A stretch of DNA of 64,000 nucleotides from Rickettsiella endosymbiont of Miltochrista miniata (GCF_964031245.1 NZ_OZ035017.1:124001-188000), one strand, 5' to 3'; positions 18,195 to 26,984 are shown, counted from the stretch's first letter. The notes: a model not told the origin generated them from the letters alone. Program-made: numbers and translations.

Positions 18195-20219
18195 ATGAAT
18201 TTTAACCAAAAAAAAGATGGGTTTGATAGTGCGTTTGTTCTTGAATTATTAAAACAATTGCCTGTCCATGTTTTTTGGAAGGATAATGAAGGAAAGTATT
18301 TAGGATGTAACGATCTTTTTGCGCATGGTCTTGGCCTATCTTCTTCGGAAGCGGTGATAGGAAAAACCGATTATGATCTTCCTGTAAGGAAAAAAGATAG
18401 TGATATCTATCGTAAGGATGATAAAGAAGTAATGGAGTCTCGCATTCCTAAGCTTAATATCGAAGAGGAGCAAACCTTTCCTGATGGTAGAAAAGGTTAT
18501 CTATTAACTAATAAAGTACCCGTTTTTAATAAAAATAATGAAGTTATCGGTGTTATAGGTGTTTATAGTGACATTACTGAAAGAAAAAAATCAGAAGAAG
18601 CTTTAAAATTAGCTAAAGAAAAAGCCGAAGTAGCCAATCAAGCAAAAACAGAGTTTCTCGAAAACATGCGCCATGACATCCGGACACCCTTATCGGGAAT
18701 TGTGGGCTGTGCGCATTTGATTCAAATGGAATCAAACAATCCAAAAAAAGTAGCTGAATATGCTACAGACCTAGCTCAATCTAGTGATGCTTTATTGGAA
18801 TTTATGAATAAAATATTAGAAAGCATTAAGGTAGCAACAGGTGAAATTCCGATCTTGAAGCAAAGGTTTGACTTGCATAAAGAGTTGGAACAGATCGTAC
18901 GATTAAACAAGCCGCAAGCCGACATAAAGCACATCAATTTATATTTGGATTATGATAAAAGCATTCCAGCTTATTTGTTGGGTGATTCTCTACGATTTCA
19001 ACGCATTGTTCTAGAGTTGGTGACGAATGCGTTAAAGTATACTGATAAAGGCGAGATTAAAGTCAGTGCACGTTTAATAAAAAACAAAACGCATACAGGA
19101 CAATTAATTATTGAGCTTTGCGTTAGAGATACAGGTATGGGTATTCCTCGCGATAAACAAACCGAAGTCTATACGCGCTTTACGCGTCTAGTTCCTGCCT
19201 ATCGAGGAATTTATCCAGGAACAGGCTTAGGTCTTTCAGTGGTTAAACAATTTATCGAAGACTTAGGTGGTGAAATTCATATTGAGAGTGATGTAGGAAA
19301 AGGAGCAACTTTTATTTGTTTAATTCCTTTAGAAGAGTCATTATCAACAAAAGATGGGAATGCGATAGGAGAAATACAATCGTTTGAAAGTGATACTTAC
19401 TTAATCGACAAAAAAGTGGCCATGATACCTGCGTTACAAGAGAATGTTGTGACGACCGGAGAGCATGTGTTAGTGGTGGAAGACAATTCCATCGCGGCAA
19501 AAATCGCGCAGGGTATTCTTTTAAATCTTAATTGCCAAATTGATATTGCACCGGATGGGAAAACCGCATTGACTCTCATAGAGAAAAATCATTATAGCCT
19601 TATATTGATGGATATTGGCCTGTCAGATGCAGATGGTTGTGATATAACGCGTCTTATTCGTTCAAAACAATGGAATAATAATTCATCGATTCCCATTGTT
19701 GGATTAACAGCACATATAGATGAGGAAAATAAACGACGTTGTTTAGAAAAAGGGATGAATGCGATCTATATCAAACCATTAACACCAGAGAAAGCTTCTG
19801 GAATCCTAAATGCGTTTCTATCGCTTTCACAACCCTCTATTTTTAAAGAGCATCAGGCTAAATCCTCCAATCAATTGCAATCTTTGTCTCTTTTAGACAA
19901 AGAGAAGGCATTAGAATTCCTGGGTAGTGAAGAAAAGCTTCATGAAATGTTGGCGTTGCTAGTAAGTAGTCTGACAATAGAAATACCTAATCTAAAACAA
20001 TACCATCAGGACAATGATTGGGAGGGTATACGATTGTTAGCACATAAATGGAAAGGTGGAGCAAGTTATTGCTCTGCAAATCGCTTAGAACAAATATGCA
20101 TAGAAATGATAACTGCATTGAAAGTAGAGGCGCCTGAAGAAGCTGAAGAACTTTATCAGCAGTTACTTCAAATCGCAGAAGCAACTAAAGAAGTAGCCAG
20201 AAAGGTTATAGGCACCTGA
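18195..20219 (+). CDS. Soluble hybrid sensor kinase PAS-HisKA-HATPase-REC-HPt
   Basis: A 674-residue protein from ATG 18195, which has TTGGAAG eight bases upstream; an in-frame TTG at 18168 is less likely. Order: PAS (about 15-135), HisKA with phosphoacceptor H160 in MRHDIRTPLSG, HATPase with N box (ELVTNALKYTDKG), G1 box DTGMGIP and G2 box GTGLGLS, REC with D473 in LILMDIGLSD, and a C-terminal HPt with H617 in LAHKWKGGASY. It thus holds a full intramolecular phosphorelay, like BarA/ArcB but without membrane segments, so it reads a cytoplasmic cue. No output domain: the HPt must pass phosphate to a separate REC protein such as those at 15660, 25017 or 51134. Confidence 0.92.
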   Translation: MNFNQKKDGFDSAFVLELLKQLPVHVFWKDNEGKYLGCNDLFAHGLGLSSSEAVIGKTDYDLPVRKKDSDIYRKDDKEVMESRIPKLNIEEEQTFPDGRKGYLLTNKVPVFNKNNEVIGVIGVYSDITERKKSEEALKLAKEKAEVANQAKTEFLENMRHDIRTPLSGIVGCAHLIQMESNNPKKVAEYATDLAQSSDALLEFMNKILESIKVATGEIPILKQRFDLHKELEQIVRLNKPQADIKHINLYLDYDKSIPAYLLGDSLRFQRIVLELVTNALKYTDKGEIKVSARLIKNKTHTGQLIIELCVRDTGMGIPRDKQTEVYTRFTRLVPAYRGIYPGTGLGLSVVKQFIEDLGGEIHIESDVGKGATFICLIPLEESLSTKDGNAIGEIQSFESDTYLIDKKVAMIPALQENVVTTGEHVLVVEDNSIAAKIAQGILLNLNCQIDIAPDGKTALTLIEKNHYSLILMDIGLSDADGCDITRLIRSKQWNNNSSIPIVGLTAHIDEENKRRCLEKGMNAIYIKPLTPEKASGILNAFLSLSQPSIFKEHQAKSSNQLQSLSLLDKEKALEFLGSEEKLHEMLALLVSSLTIEIPNLKQYHQDNDWEGIRLLAHKWKGGASYCSANRLEQICIEMITALKVEAPEEAEELYQQLLQIAEATKEVARKVIGT

Positions 20220-20256
20220 CTAGTAATAAAGGGATGCATCTTCCAAAAGGATTACT

Positions 20257-21252
20257 TTAAATAACAAGATTATCTAAAAACTTACTGTACGATAGGATTT
20301 TTTCCATTTCCATATTCAATGGGGTTAAATCATCAATAAAAGAATAATAATATAATTCCTTGCCATGTAGCTTTACTGCCGGGTATAAATATTTTTCCCA
20401 TTCGGAAGGTGGTTCAGCAAGCTCAACTTCAGTATGAAAATAAGGTAATTTTTCCCTGTTTTGCAAAGCGTTCAAAACAGGTTCTGGGGCTTCTTCAAAA
20501 GCAGCAAAGTTGATTAGGCTCTGCAATTCAGACTCTTTTTTTACAATAAGCCATTTCATTTTTTTATTTTTATCAAGTAAAAGGTAGCTACCTTGTTCAT
20601 CTAAGAGATAGTATTCGACAATCTGATGTTTTCTACAAAGTTTATTGAATAATTCGATAAATACAGGATCTTCAATGATAGACAACACATTATTTTTATT
20701 AATTTTACTCAATGAAATGTCTGTTAATGCGATAAAATAATTTTCTTGTAGTTCTTGAATATTATCCATGATGACATTTAAAAATCCTATGGAAGATTTT
20801 AAAATAAATTTGTTAATGATGCCTTCATTAAAAGCGACTATGGCTAATTCATTACTTGCTTCACCAGTTAACATAACTTTTCGTAAATATTTAGATTTAA
20901 TTTCTTTACAAAATTCAGCCCCATTCATATAAGGCATGGAATAATCGGCGAGTAAAACAGAGATTTCCTCATAACGATTTGAATTATAGATTTCATGGTG
21001 AATTTTTTTGATGTTTAAGCCGGCGACCGGTTGTTCAAAAAAGCTATCTTCTTCAGATAACAAACTTCGATTAATAAAAGGTTCATATTGGTATGAATTA
21101 TTTAGAAAATCTAAAGCGTTTTTTGGATTTTCATAAAAATAACATGAATAATCGCTTAATCCTAACCGGAGCGATTGAAGAAACTTTTTATTGTCATCTA
21201 CCAATATAAGACTTGTAGGGTAATAACAAATATTTAATCTATTTTTTTTCAT
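20257..21252 (-). CDS. LqsR-like response regulator of the sensor operon
   Basis: A 331-residue protein with an N-terminal REC domain (LILVDDNKKF, LLADYSMPYMNG with the phosphoacceptor Asp, MLTGEAS, FILKSS) interrupted by a 35-residue insertion before the acceptor strand. The C-terminal 180 residues have no HTH and end in YYYSFIDDLTPLNMEME. A REC domain with a non-DNA-binding output next to a CqsS/LqsS-like kinase recalls LqsR of the Legionella alpha-hydroxyketone system; the identity is inferred from context and architecture. It starts 17 nt after the kinase stop and is the last gene of the 23295-20257 operon. Confidence 0.78.
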   Translation of the reverse strand: MKKNRLNICYYPTSLILVDDNKKFLQSLRLGLSDYSCYFYENPKNALDFLNNSYQYEPFINRSLLSEEDSFFEQPVAGLNIKKIHHEIYNSNRYEEISVLLADYSMPYMNGAEFCKEIKSKYLRKVMLTGEASNELAIVAFNEGIINKFILKSSIGFLNVIMDNIQELQENYFIALTDISLSKINKNNVLSIIEDPVFIELFNKLCRKHQIVEYYLLDEQGSYLLLDKNKKMKWLIVKKESELQSLINFAAFEEAPEPVLNALQNREKLPYFHTEVELAEPPSEWEKYLYPAVKLHGKELYYYSFIDDLTPLNMEMEKILSYSKFLDNLVI

Positions 21253-21269
21253 AGTAATTATTATAGAAA

Positions 21270-22619
21270 TTAAAGTTTAGAATTAATTTTAGGGAATTTC
21301 AATGTAAATAGAGTGTATTCATTTTCAATAGATTCACACAGTATTTCTCCTCCTAAGGATTCCATAGCAGCCCTGCAAAATGTAAGGCCAATACCCGTTC
21401 CATGAGGAGTTTTAGTATAAAAACGGTCAAATATACGTCCAATAAACTCTTTAACTATACCCGTTCCTGTATCTTTGAAGCAAAGCGTGTTTTCTTTATT
21501 TGACTCTAACCAGATATAAACTTGGCCTTTATTAGCTTTAGCAATATGAAATAAGGCATTTCGTAATAAATTAAATAATATATGCGTAATTAGCAAGTAT
21601 TCTCCTTTAACTATAAAATCACGATTTTCTGACCAATGAATCAATTCTCTTTCTTCTTCCGAAAAGGGATATCGAGATAGAGTTTCGGTGACACATTTGT
21701 CTATTGAAAAAGTTTTGCATGAGTCCACACTGAATTGAGGACTTACATTCATAAGTAGCATGTCAATAAATAGAGCCGCAGCTTCAGTCTCTAATTCCAT
21801 ATCCGAAGAAGTTTTTTCTATGAGCTTAAATGTGCTCATTTTAATAGTTTCTACGGGTAGTTTGGCTTGTGAGGCCATTAGATAGGCTTGGGAAAAATAA
21901 GGAAAATATTTTTTAATATTTTTTGCACCTATATTAAGTGTGGCTAATGGAGTACGTAATTCATGAGCAATGCTTGTTGCTACCGAAGACATAGCATTTA
22001 ACCGTTCTTTACCTGATTTTTCTTTATTCCGTGCAAAAAGCAATACAACAGCCAAGGAACCCAAGTATTGAGACATTAAACCAACAAAATTATCATTTTT
22101 AAAAGGAATAGCTGAAGTAAAATGATAGCTTAACCAAGCAAGAAAAACCCCTAAGGTAAGCAAAATTATAAAGCTAAGCCAATCTACCAGCAGCATAAGT
22201 AATACTAATACGATAGTGGTGCTCATAAGCCAGACATCAATGGCATGATTCTTCAATAGCATGAAACAAAAAAAGAAAGGCAGGCAAAACAATAATGTTA
22301 TATACCAATAAGTAGGTAACCATGGCTGCAGCTTTTTTGGCCAATATTTGTTTAATACTAAAAATAAGCAAAGTAAAGTTGCAACTATCCGTAAAGGTAA
22401 GCTTTCATAGGATTGGGAGGAAAAAAATTTCCATATAATATAATAAAGAGGGTAATTGAGAAGACCAAATATACCAAAAATCACATATTGCGCACCAAAA
22501 TCTTCTACTTTTACACTAATATATCCATTAAGTTTTCTAGCTAGGTAACCTAGTTTCTTTATTGTTATAATTAAAAATCGCATCCGATAAGTTCTTCCAC
22601 ATGGAAGTTTGAAAGTCAC
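21270..22619 (-). CDS. CqsS/LqsS-like membrane sensor histidine kinase
   Basis: A 449-residue kinase (or 437 from the ATG at 22583). The N-terminal 200 residues hold about six membrane helices. Motifs NYPLYYIIWKFF, QSYESLPLRIVATLLCL, PKKLQPWLPTYW and LLFCLPFFFCFMLLKNH closely follow the sensor domain of Vibrio CqsS and Legionella LqsS, receptors for alpha-hydroxyketones (CAI-1, LAI-1). The kinase core has H-box SIAHELRTPLATLN, N-box HILFNLLRNALFHI, DTGTGI and GTGIGL. There is no attached REC, as in LqsS. Its start overlaps the upstream diiron-enzyme gene by 47-83 nt, so translation is coupled. Ligand class is inferred from the sensor domain. Confidence 0.88.
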   Translation of the reverse strand: MTFKLPCGRTYRMRFLIITIKKLGYLARKLNGYISVKVEDFGAQYVIFGIFGLLNYPLYYIIWKFFSSQSYESLPLRIVATLLCLFLVLNKYWPKKLQPWLPTYWYITLLFCLPFFFCFMLLKNHAIDVWLMSTTIVLVLLMLLVDWLSFIILLTLGVFLAWLSYHFTSAIPFKNDNFVGLMSQYLGSLAVVLLFARNKEKSGKERLNAMSSVATSIAHELRTPLATLNIGAKNIKKYFPYFSQAYLMASQAKLPVETIKMSTFKLIEKTSSDMELETEAAALFIDMLLMNVSPQFSVDSCKTFSIDKCVTETLSRYPFSEEERELIHWSENRDFIVKGEYLLITHILFNLLRNALFHIAKANKGQVYIWLESNKENTLCFKDTGTGIVKEFIGRIFDRFYTKTPHGTGIGLTFCRAAMESLGGEILCESIENEYTLFTLKFPKINSKL

Positions 22620-23295
22620 TGATAAAATTAAACACTTCTTGTGCTACAAGTGGTTTTTTTTGCCAAAGTTCCTGAAACGCTGCTATTAATATTCCTTCAA
22701 AATGATCCGCTTTTATATGCACATTAAAAAAAGTTAACGCTTTTCCGGTAGCGCCTATGCTTTCTGCAATGTTGCGCAAATTTAGATAATCAACATTATC
22801 TAGTCGCTCTATGGCAGCAAATGCAGCTAGCCTATGGTCCCAATCGTTCCTTCTGAGCCAAAGTAATTGGTTCCTAATATATTCTCTTGCAAAATGCAAG
22901 TAGGCAGTTTCTTCTAATAACTCGTAAGTTAAATCAACATCAAAACTTTGAGCAAATTGAAAATATAATTGTTCATGAGATAAGCCATTCATACCAAACT
23001 CATCATGAACATTTTTTAAGATCATTTGTTTGGTTTTATAATCTGGTGCAAAATTTCCCATATACCATAAGAAACTATCGAAGTGACCACGTATATGATA
23101 TAAAACTTTTACAAAAAATTGACATTGTTCTTTGCTCCAATGCTTAGTTAAAGAATAATTAAATATATCTATGTTTGATAGTTTTGCTTGATAATCCTCA
23201 TCCCAATTAACTAGAAAATTTTGTAAATCAGAGATTGCTAAGATATTTTGGTCAATACATGAAGATTCAGCTTTATTCTTTATTATAGTGCTCAT
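22537..23295 (-). CDS. Haem-oxygenase-like diiron enzyme (TenA/PqqC/CADD-like fold)
   Basis: A 252-residue all-helical protein. Its metal-ligand pattern fits the haem-oxygenase-like diiron family: E99 and H107 (NVHDEF, SHEQLY), E163 (AIERLD), H193 and D197 (NVHIKADHFE). In Chlamydia CADD the ligands are E81, H88, E142, H174, D178 and H181, with nearly the same spacing. Here the position of the last His is E200, while a His sits at 198. Members cleave or oxidise small substrates (UndA, SznF, CADD). It is the first gene of the operon with a CqsS/LqsS-like sensor and its regulator, the place usually held by a signal synthase; a role in signal production is inferred. Confidence 0.8.
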   Translation of the reverse strand: MSTIIKNKAESSCIDQNILAISDLQNFLVNWDEDYQAKLSNIDIFNYSLTKHWSKEQCQFFVKVLYHIRGHFDSFLWYMGNFAPDYKTKQMILKNVHDEFGMNGLSHEQLYFQFAQSFDVDLTYELLEETAYLHFAREYIRNQLLWLRRNDWDHRLAAFAAIERLDNVDYLNLRNIAESIGATGKALTFFNVHIKADHFEGILIAAFQELWQKKPLVAQEVFNFISDFQTSMWKNLSDAIFNYNNKETRLPS

Positions 23296-23560
23296 GGTTA
23301 ATCCTAATTAGATATTAATAACCAGGATTAAATACTCATAAGCACAATTGAATGTTTTTCAATAAAAATGTGATTAATTTGGGAATATTATAAAATAAAA
23401 TAAATTTATTTCCCATCCTGATTTTTGTGGATATGTTACCATGAATTTAGTGGTTGTTAATATAAAGATGATCCTATATCAGACAAAATTAAAACCTAAA
23501 TATATAAAGTTTTGCTCTCAGTTTTTTTGAATAGTTTAATGGATATTTATATCCTTTATC

Positions 23561-23929
23561 TTAAGGAAAGTCCTGGCCTGAATATTCTCGGAGATAGCCG
23601 TGAGTTATTCCCTTATAGACCGCCTGTGCCATTGTTTCACTTTCTAGTTTGTACTTAATGTTTTTATGCCATGTTTCAACTGTTGAGGGCATTACTTCTA
23701 ATAGATTTGCTGTTTCTTTTACTCTTTTCCCTAAAGAAGCTAAAAGCAAACAGCAGAGCTCCCGACTGGTTAGTTGAGAATTAAAGGTTAATTCTTTAGT
23801 TATGCTGGTTTTTAAAAATAAAGATTCAGCAAGTTTTAGTTGTTTATAATTAGGGTTCTTATTGCCTAGCTTTACTAACAATTTTTTTATAACAAAATCA
23901 GTGTTTTTTCTTGATGGGATTTTTGTCAT
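23561..23929 (-). CDS. Small LuxR-type HTH regulator
   Basis: A 122-residue member of the local family (see 14594 and 51725). It has LLVKLGNKNPNYKQLKLAE at the N-terminus and an HTH, LTSRELCCLLLASLGKRV, then KETANLLEVMPSTVETWH and NIKYKLESETMAQAV. It is closest to the 51725 protein, sharing the LGN-P and GITHGYL/GIRYGWI tail layout. No receiver or ligand domain. It lies between the quorum-type operon and the divergently transcribed CI-like repressor, whose operators fill the 225-bp promoter region, so both genes may be controlled from there. Confidence 0.85.
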   Translation of the reverse strand: MTKIPSRKNTDFVIKKLLVKLGNKNPNYKQLKLAESLFLKTSITKELTFNSQLTSRELCCLLLASLGKRVKETANLLEVMPSTVETWHKNIKYKLESETMAQAVYKGITHGYLREYSGQDFP

Positions 23930-24043
23930 TTGCTATTCCTTTTGAATTATTTTGATAGAATAAGTGATATAAAATACGTTTAGTTCTATCCATTAAATTA
24001 GGGATGTTTTCTATAGCAAAGTATTTATCCTTTGCAAATAGAA

Positions 24044-24098
24044 ATTGCATAATTTAGTATGCAATCTGAAACATAATTGTTATGCAAATTTTGCATAA
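24044..24098. promoter_or_regulatory. Operator dyads with TTGCATA half-sites
   Basis: ATTGCATA/TATGCAAT (24044-24051 and 24058-24065) and a 19-bp near-perfect palindrome TTATGCAAATTTTGCATAA (24080-24098) lie between the LuxR-type gene (minus) and the repressor gene (plus). A third half-site, TTTGCAAA, is at 24031. The clustering and spacing are typical of a lambda-like operator; the CI-like repressor at 24155 is the obvious binder. Confidence 0.65.
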
Positions 24099-24154
24099 AA
24101 TATATCAGATATAAGCCATATTTTGTGTAGGTAATTTCTTATGAGTTATTCACT

Positions 24155-24868
24155 GTGACTAAAAAATCCACTGATACTTCTAAATTAGACTCTAACAACT
24201 ATAAGGAGGCTCGCGGAGAAAGAGTTCGTTATCTTCGGGAAACCTTATTGGGATTAAAGCGCAAAAAATTCTGCTTACGTCACCCGATCATTGGTGAAGG
24301 AACTTTGCTTAATTGGGAATATGCCAGATATGGAGGACTGAGTATGAAAGGGGCATATGCTCTACAAGAGATATTTCAAGAGGAAGGTATTCTTAATTGC
24401 ACAATTGAATGGTTGTTACATGGAATTGGAGAAACTCCCACTTTGATGTATTCATATCAGCATTTAAATCATGAAAAAGATCTTTCTAAAAAACCATCTA
24501 TAGAATCTGAGGATGAGAGAATAAAGAAAGAAATCAATTTATTTTATATTCATCATCCTAATGCTATCCATACGATCATTGAAGATGATCTAATGCAGCC
24601 TTATTATAATCGCGGTGATTATGTTGCGGGAATTAAATATGATTTAAACAATATAGAAACTTTATTTCGTAAGACCTGTATTATTCAGACTATTGAAAAT
24701 ACTATTTTAGTTCGAAAAATATATCCTTCAGATAAAAAAGAACTATTTGTTTTGAAAGCTAGCAAATCGAAAACAGAAAATAAGAATAGCGTTAAAATAC
24801 TTAATGTTGCTCCTATTATTTGGATTAGAAGGCAAGTTAAGAATGAATTATATCATTTAAAATCATGA
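24155..24868 (+). CDS. CI/LexA-like repressor with degenerate S24 domain
   Basis: A 237-residue protein from a GTG start. The N-terminal half has an atypical XRE-like HTH (ARGERVRYLRETLLGLKRKK, then IGEGTLLNWEYARYGGLSMKG). The C-terminal half is S24 peptidase-like: EDDLMQPYYNRGDYVAG, where the nucleophile Ser of DxSMxP is Leu, and ENTILVRKIYP around the usual Lys. Loss of the Ser means it should not self-cleave, so RecA-driven induction is unlikely. It probably represses the element's transfer or signalling genes via the TTGCATA operators upstream. A five-codon ATG...TGA leader overlaps the GTG start and may couple translation. Confidence 0.75.
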   Translation: MTKKSTDTSKLDSNNYKEARGERVRYLRETLLGLKRKKFCLRHPIIGEGTLLNWEYARYGGLSMKGAYALQEIFQEEGILNCTIEWLLHGIGETPTLMYSYQHLNHEKDLSKKPSIESEDERIKKEINLFYIHHPNAIHTIIEDDLMQPYYNRGDYVAGIKYDLNNIETLFRKTCIIQTIENTILVRKIYPSDKKELFVLKASKSKTENKNSVKILNVAPIIWIRRQVKNELYHLKS

Positions 24869-24895
24869 AGTTTTAACTATGAATTTTACAATTTT

Positions 24896-24911
24896 TTAGT
24901 ATAGATACTAA
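24896..24911. promoter_or_regulatory. TTAGTA/TACTAA dyad upstream of receiver gene
   Basis: A perfect 6-bp inverted repeat around TAGA, in the spacer between the repressor gene stop (24868) and the receiver gene ATG (25017). Candidate operator; no T-run, so not a terminator. Confidence 0.35.
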
Positions 24912-25016
24912 TTAATAGTAGCTCATATTATTATTTTTAATCCTTTTATTCAGGGAGTGTTTTTTTTTAATGCATTGTACATAATATTTCCAGAATTTTA
25001 TTTCGAGGAAATTTAT

Positions 25017-25436
25017 ATGTCGTTAAAAAAACAACTAATATTAAATCATCAAGCTTTACTTGTTGAAGATGATCCAATACAACAGAAAGTAATTGGTACT
25101 ATGTTATCTCAATTAGGCTATACAATTGATATTGTTGGAAACGCGAAAGATGGAATTTGTCGATTGCAAGATAAAATATTTAATCTTGTAGTTTTAGATT
25201 TAGGGCTACCTGATCTTCCTGGCGAAGTAGTTATTGATGCTGTTCGAAAATGCACACGTAATTCAGATGCATTAATTATTGTTACATCTGCTCATGCGGA
25301 TAAAAAAAATCAACAGAGATGTTTGCATTTTGGAGCGAATACCGTACTTGTGAAACCTATATATAAGGAGAATTTAGAAAAAGTTATTTATCCTAGCTTA
25401 CAAAATAGAAATAAACATACAGAATTTACTTTTTAA
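25017..25436 (+). CDS. Stand-alone receiver (CheY-like) protein
   Basis: A 139-residue single-domain response regulator. ATG 25017 has a GAGG site and gives the usual REC length; an in-frame GTG at 24957 would add a poly-Phe leader with no ribosome site. Key residues are all present: LLVEDDPIQ, VVLDLGLPDLPG (phosphoacceptor Asp), IIVTSAHA and TVLVKPIY. The LGLPDLPG loop and overall sequence match the REC proteins at 15660 and 51134, so the three are paralogues. A TTAGTA-TAGA-TACTAA dyad lies at 24896-24911 in the upstream spacer. It probably shuttles phosphate in the element's relay. Confidence 0.88.
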   Translation: MSLKKQLILNHQALLVEDDPIQQKVIGTMLSQLGYTIDIVGNAKDGICRLQDKIFNLVVLDLGLPDLPGEVVIDAVRKCTRNSDALIIVTSAHADKKNQQRCLHFGANTVLVKPIYKENLEKVIYPSLQNRNKHTEFTF

Positions 25437-25485
25437 TTAAGCTGGAATAACAGGCCAAATCAGCTAACCTTTACTCATACTTATG

Positions 25486-26046
25486 TTATTTAGAATAAGG
25501 AATAGACTGATGTTCTCTATTCTCCCAATTCTCTATAAAATCCTTTGCAAGCTTAGGATCGGTGATGAATACTAAATTCTCGGCATTTCGTTTTTGCGCT
25601 GCATCCGTAAAGTTAAAAGAACCAGTAATGACTTCTTTTTCATCAATAATCATTACTTTATTGTGAGCTATTGCAGGCTTGGAATCGATCCAGACAGGAA
25701 TTCCAGTATCAGCGATGTAATGTAACAAACTATATTTTTGTTTACGTTGGCTTTTATCTAATAGAACTTTAACTTTAACGCCTCGATTTTTCGCTTCTAT
25801 TAATGCGTCGGCGATAGCCTTAGAGGTGAAGTGATAGGCTTGAACAAGAATAGAATGTTCAGCTTTTGCAATATGATCGGTAATTTGGTGGGTACAATCT
25901 TGGCCCGGTGTAAAGCATGAATGAATAACAGGGCAAGAAACAGATTTTGTCGGTAAGCTAATCAGATTGGTGTGTGATGATCCGGCACATCCCTGGATTA
26001 GCGTCAAGGAACTTAATATACAAATTAAAAGAACTCGTTTTAGCAT
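25486..26046 (-). CDS. PLD-family nuclease, lipoprotein (Nuc-like)
   Basis: A 186-residue protein with a lipoprotein signal (SSLTLIQGC, lipobox Cys at residue 20) and one HKD catalytic motif: AHNKVMIIDEKEVITGSFNF with His, Lys and Asp in place. Single-HKD Nuc-type enzymes dimerise to form an active site and are periplasmic or outer-membrane endonucleases often carried on conjugative plasmids (for example Nuc of pKM101). Membrane anchoring beside a type IV secretion locus fits that pattern. It is divergent from the phzF-like gene with only 14 bp between the start codons, so their promoters must overlap the coding ends. Confidence 0.88.
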   Translation of the reverse strand: MLKRVLLICILSSLTLIQGCAGSSHTNLISLPTKSVSCPVIHSCFTPGQDCTHQITDHIAKAEHSILVQAYHFTSKAIADALIEAKNRGVKVKVLLDKSQRKQKYSLLHYIADTGIPVWIDSKPAIAHNKVMIIDEKEVITGSFNFTDAAQKRNAENLVFITDPKLAKDFIENWENREHQSIPYSK

Positions 26047-26060
26047 AACGGTATTTTTCT

Positions 26061-26882
26061 ATGAAGGTTAAAATTGTTAACGTATTTTCAATAAATAATC
26101 AGGGCGGAAATCCCTGTGCCATCGTAGATAATGCTGCGCATCTTAGCACAGATGAAATGCAAGCAATGGCTACAGATTTCAACCTTCCCGAAACAGTTTT
26201 TATCATTCCAGATAAAAATCAATACTTGCTTCGATTTTTTGCTACTAAAGGAGAGCTTCCTCTTTGTTGCCACGGTGCTTTAGGTGCAGCGTATTATCTT
26301 TTTAAATCAGATTCCGGAAAATCTTTTAATATTAAATCTTATCAAACAAAACTCGATCTTGATATAGCCTGTAATGATAATTTAATCTCAATGTCTATCG
26401 TAAATAATGGAAAAATTGTAGATGACAATATAGATCTAGACATTATCAGTAAACTGTTAGTTATCGATAAAGCATCTATAAACGCCCATTCATCCTGCGC
26501 TATAGTATCTATAGGAAGCCCTAAGCTATTAATGCCTGTTATCGATAGAAATATTTTATTTAATATGGCACCTAATTTAGAACTTATCAGTCAATGGTGC
26601 AAAAAATACTCTGTCAATGGGGTTTATGTATATTCAAATGATACCGAACAACCTCACGCTGACTATGTTGGGCGTAATTTTAACCCATTGTTCAGCCATC
26701 AAGAGGATATTGCGACCGGTGTTGCGGCTGCCGCTTTAGCTTTTATATTAAATTTAAAAAATGATAATAAAAAGAATAATTTTATAATAGAGCAGGGCGC
26801 TAACTTAGGTAGGCCTAGTAAAATCTATGTTTTCGTAACTACTGATAAAATACAAATTTACGGCGAAGCTTATTTTTCTTAA
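26061..26882 (+). CDS. PhzF family isomerase/epimerase-like enzyme
   Basis: A 273-residue protein of the PhzF (phenazine biosynthesis-like) family. It begins with the typical VKIVNVFSINNQGGNPCAIV and has NLPETVFII with the catalytic Glu, GELPLCCHGALGAAY matching the family's CGHATLAAA loop, and a second-half DIATGVAAAALA loop. Family members isomerise small metabolites through proton transfer; most are not phenazine enzymes. It stands just upstream of the effector-like genes, and its final 22 codons were copied to 30751-30819 during the duplication of that block. It could modify the element's signal molecule, but this is speculation. Confidence 0.88.
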   Translation: MKVKIVNVFSINNQGGNPCAIVDNAAHLSTDEMQAMATDFNLPETVFIIPDKNQYLLRFFATKGELPLCCHGALGAAYYLFKSDSGKSFNIKSYQTKLDLDIACNDNLISMSIVNNGKIVDDNIDLDIISKLLVIDKASINAHSSCAIVSIGSPKLLMPVIDRNILFNMAPNLELISQWCKKYSVNGVYVYSNDTEQPHADYVGRNFNPLFSHQEDIATGVAAAALAFILNLKNDNKKNNFIIEQGANLGRPSKIYVFVTTDKIQIYGEAYFS

Positions 26883-26984
26883 AAAAATTAATTTTTAAAA
26901 TTGATCTATTAAATATATTTAATTTAAATTATACTTTTAAAGGATACGAAAATAATAGAAAAAACTACAATAACAGGAGTTAAT
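26883..26984 (+). promoter_or_regulatory. Shared leader/promoter, copy A
   Basis: AT-rich 102-bp leader ending CTACAATAACAGGAGTTAAT before ATG 26985. It is recognisably the same as leaders at 30820-30925 and 34037-34145: AATTAATTTTTAA, GATCTAT, TAAATTAT, CTACAA and a GGAGT ribosome site, in the same order. Copy A is the most diverged. Confidence 0.6.

Noticed and set aside
22887-23147. 86-codon plus-strand open frame
   Set aside because: It is the reverse shadow of the diiron-enzyme gene, whose metal-ligand motifs are clear.
26061-26882. Phenazine biosynthesis cluster
   Set aside because: Only a PhzF-family enzyme is present, with no phzA-E or G; most PhzF relatives are unrelated to phenazines.
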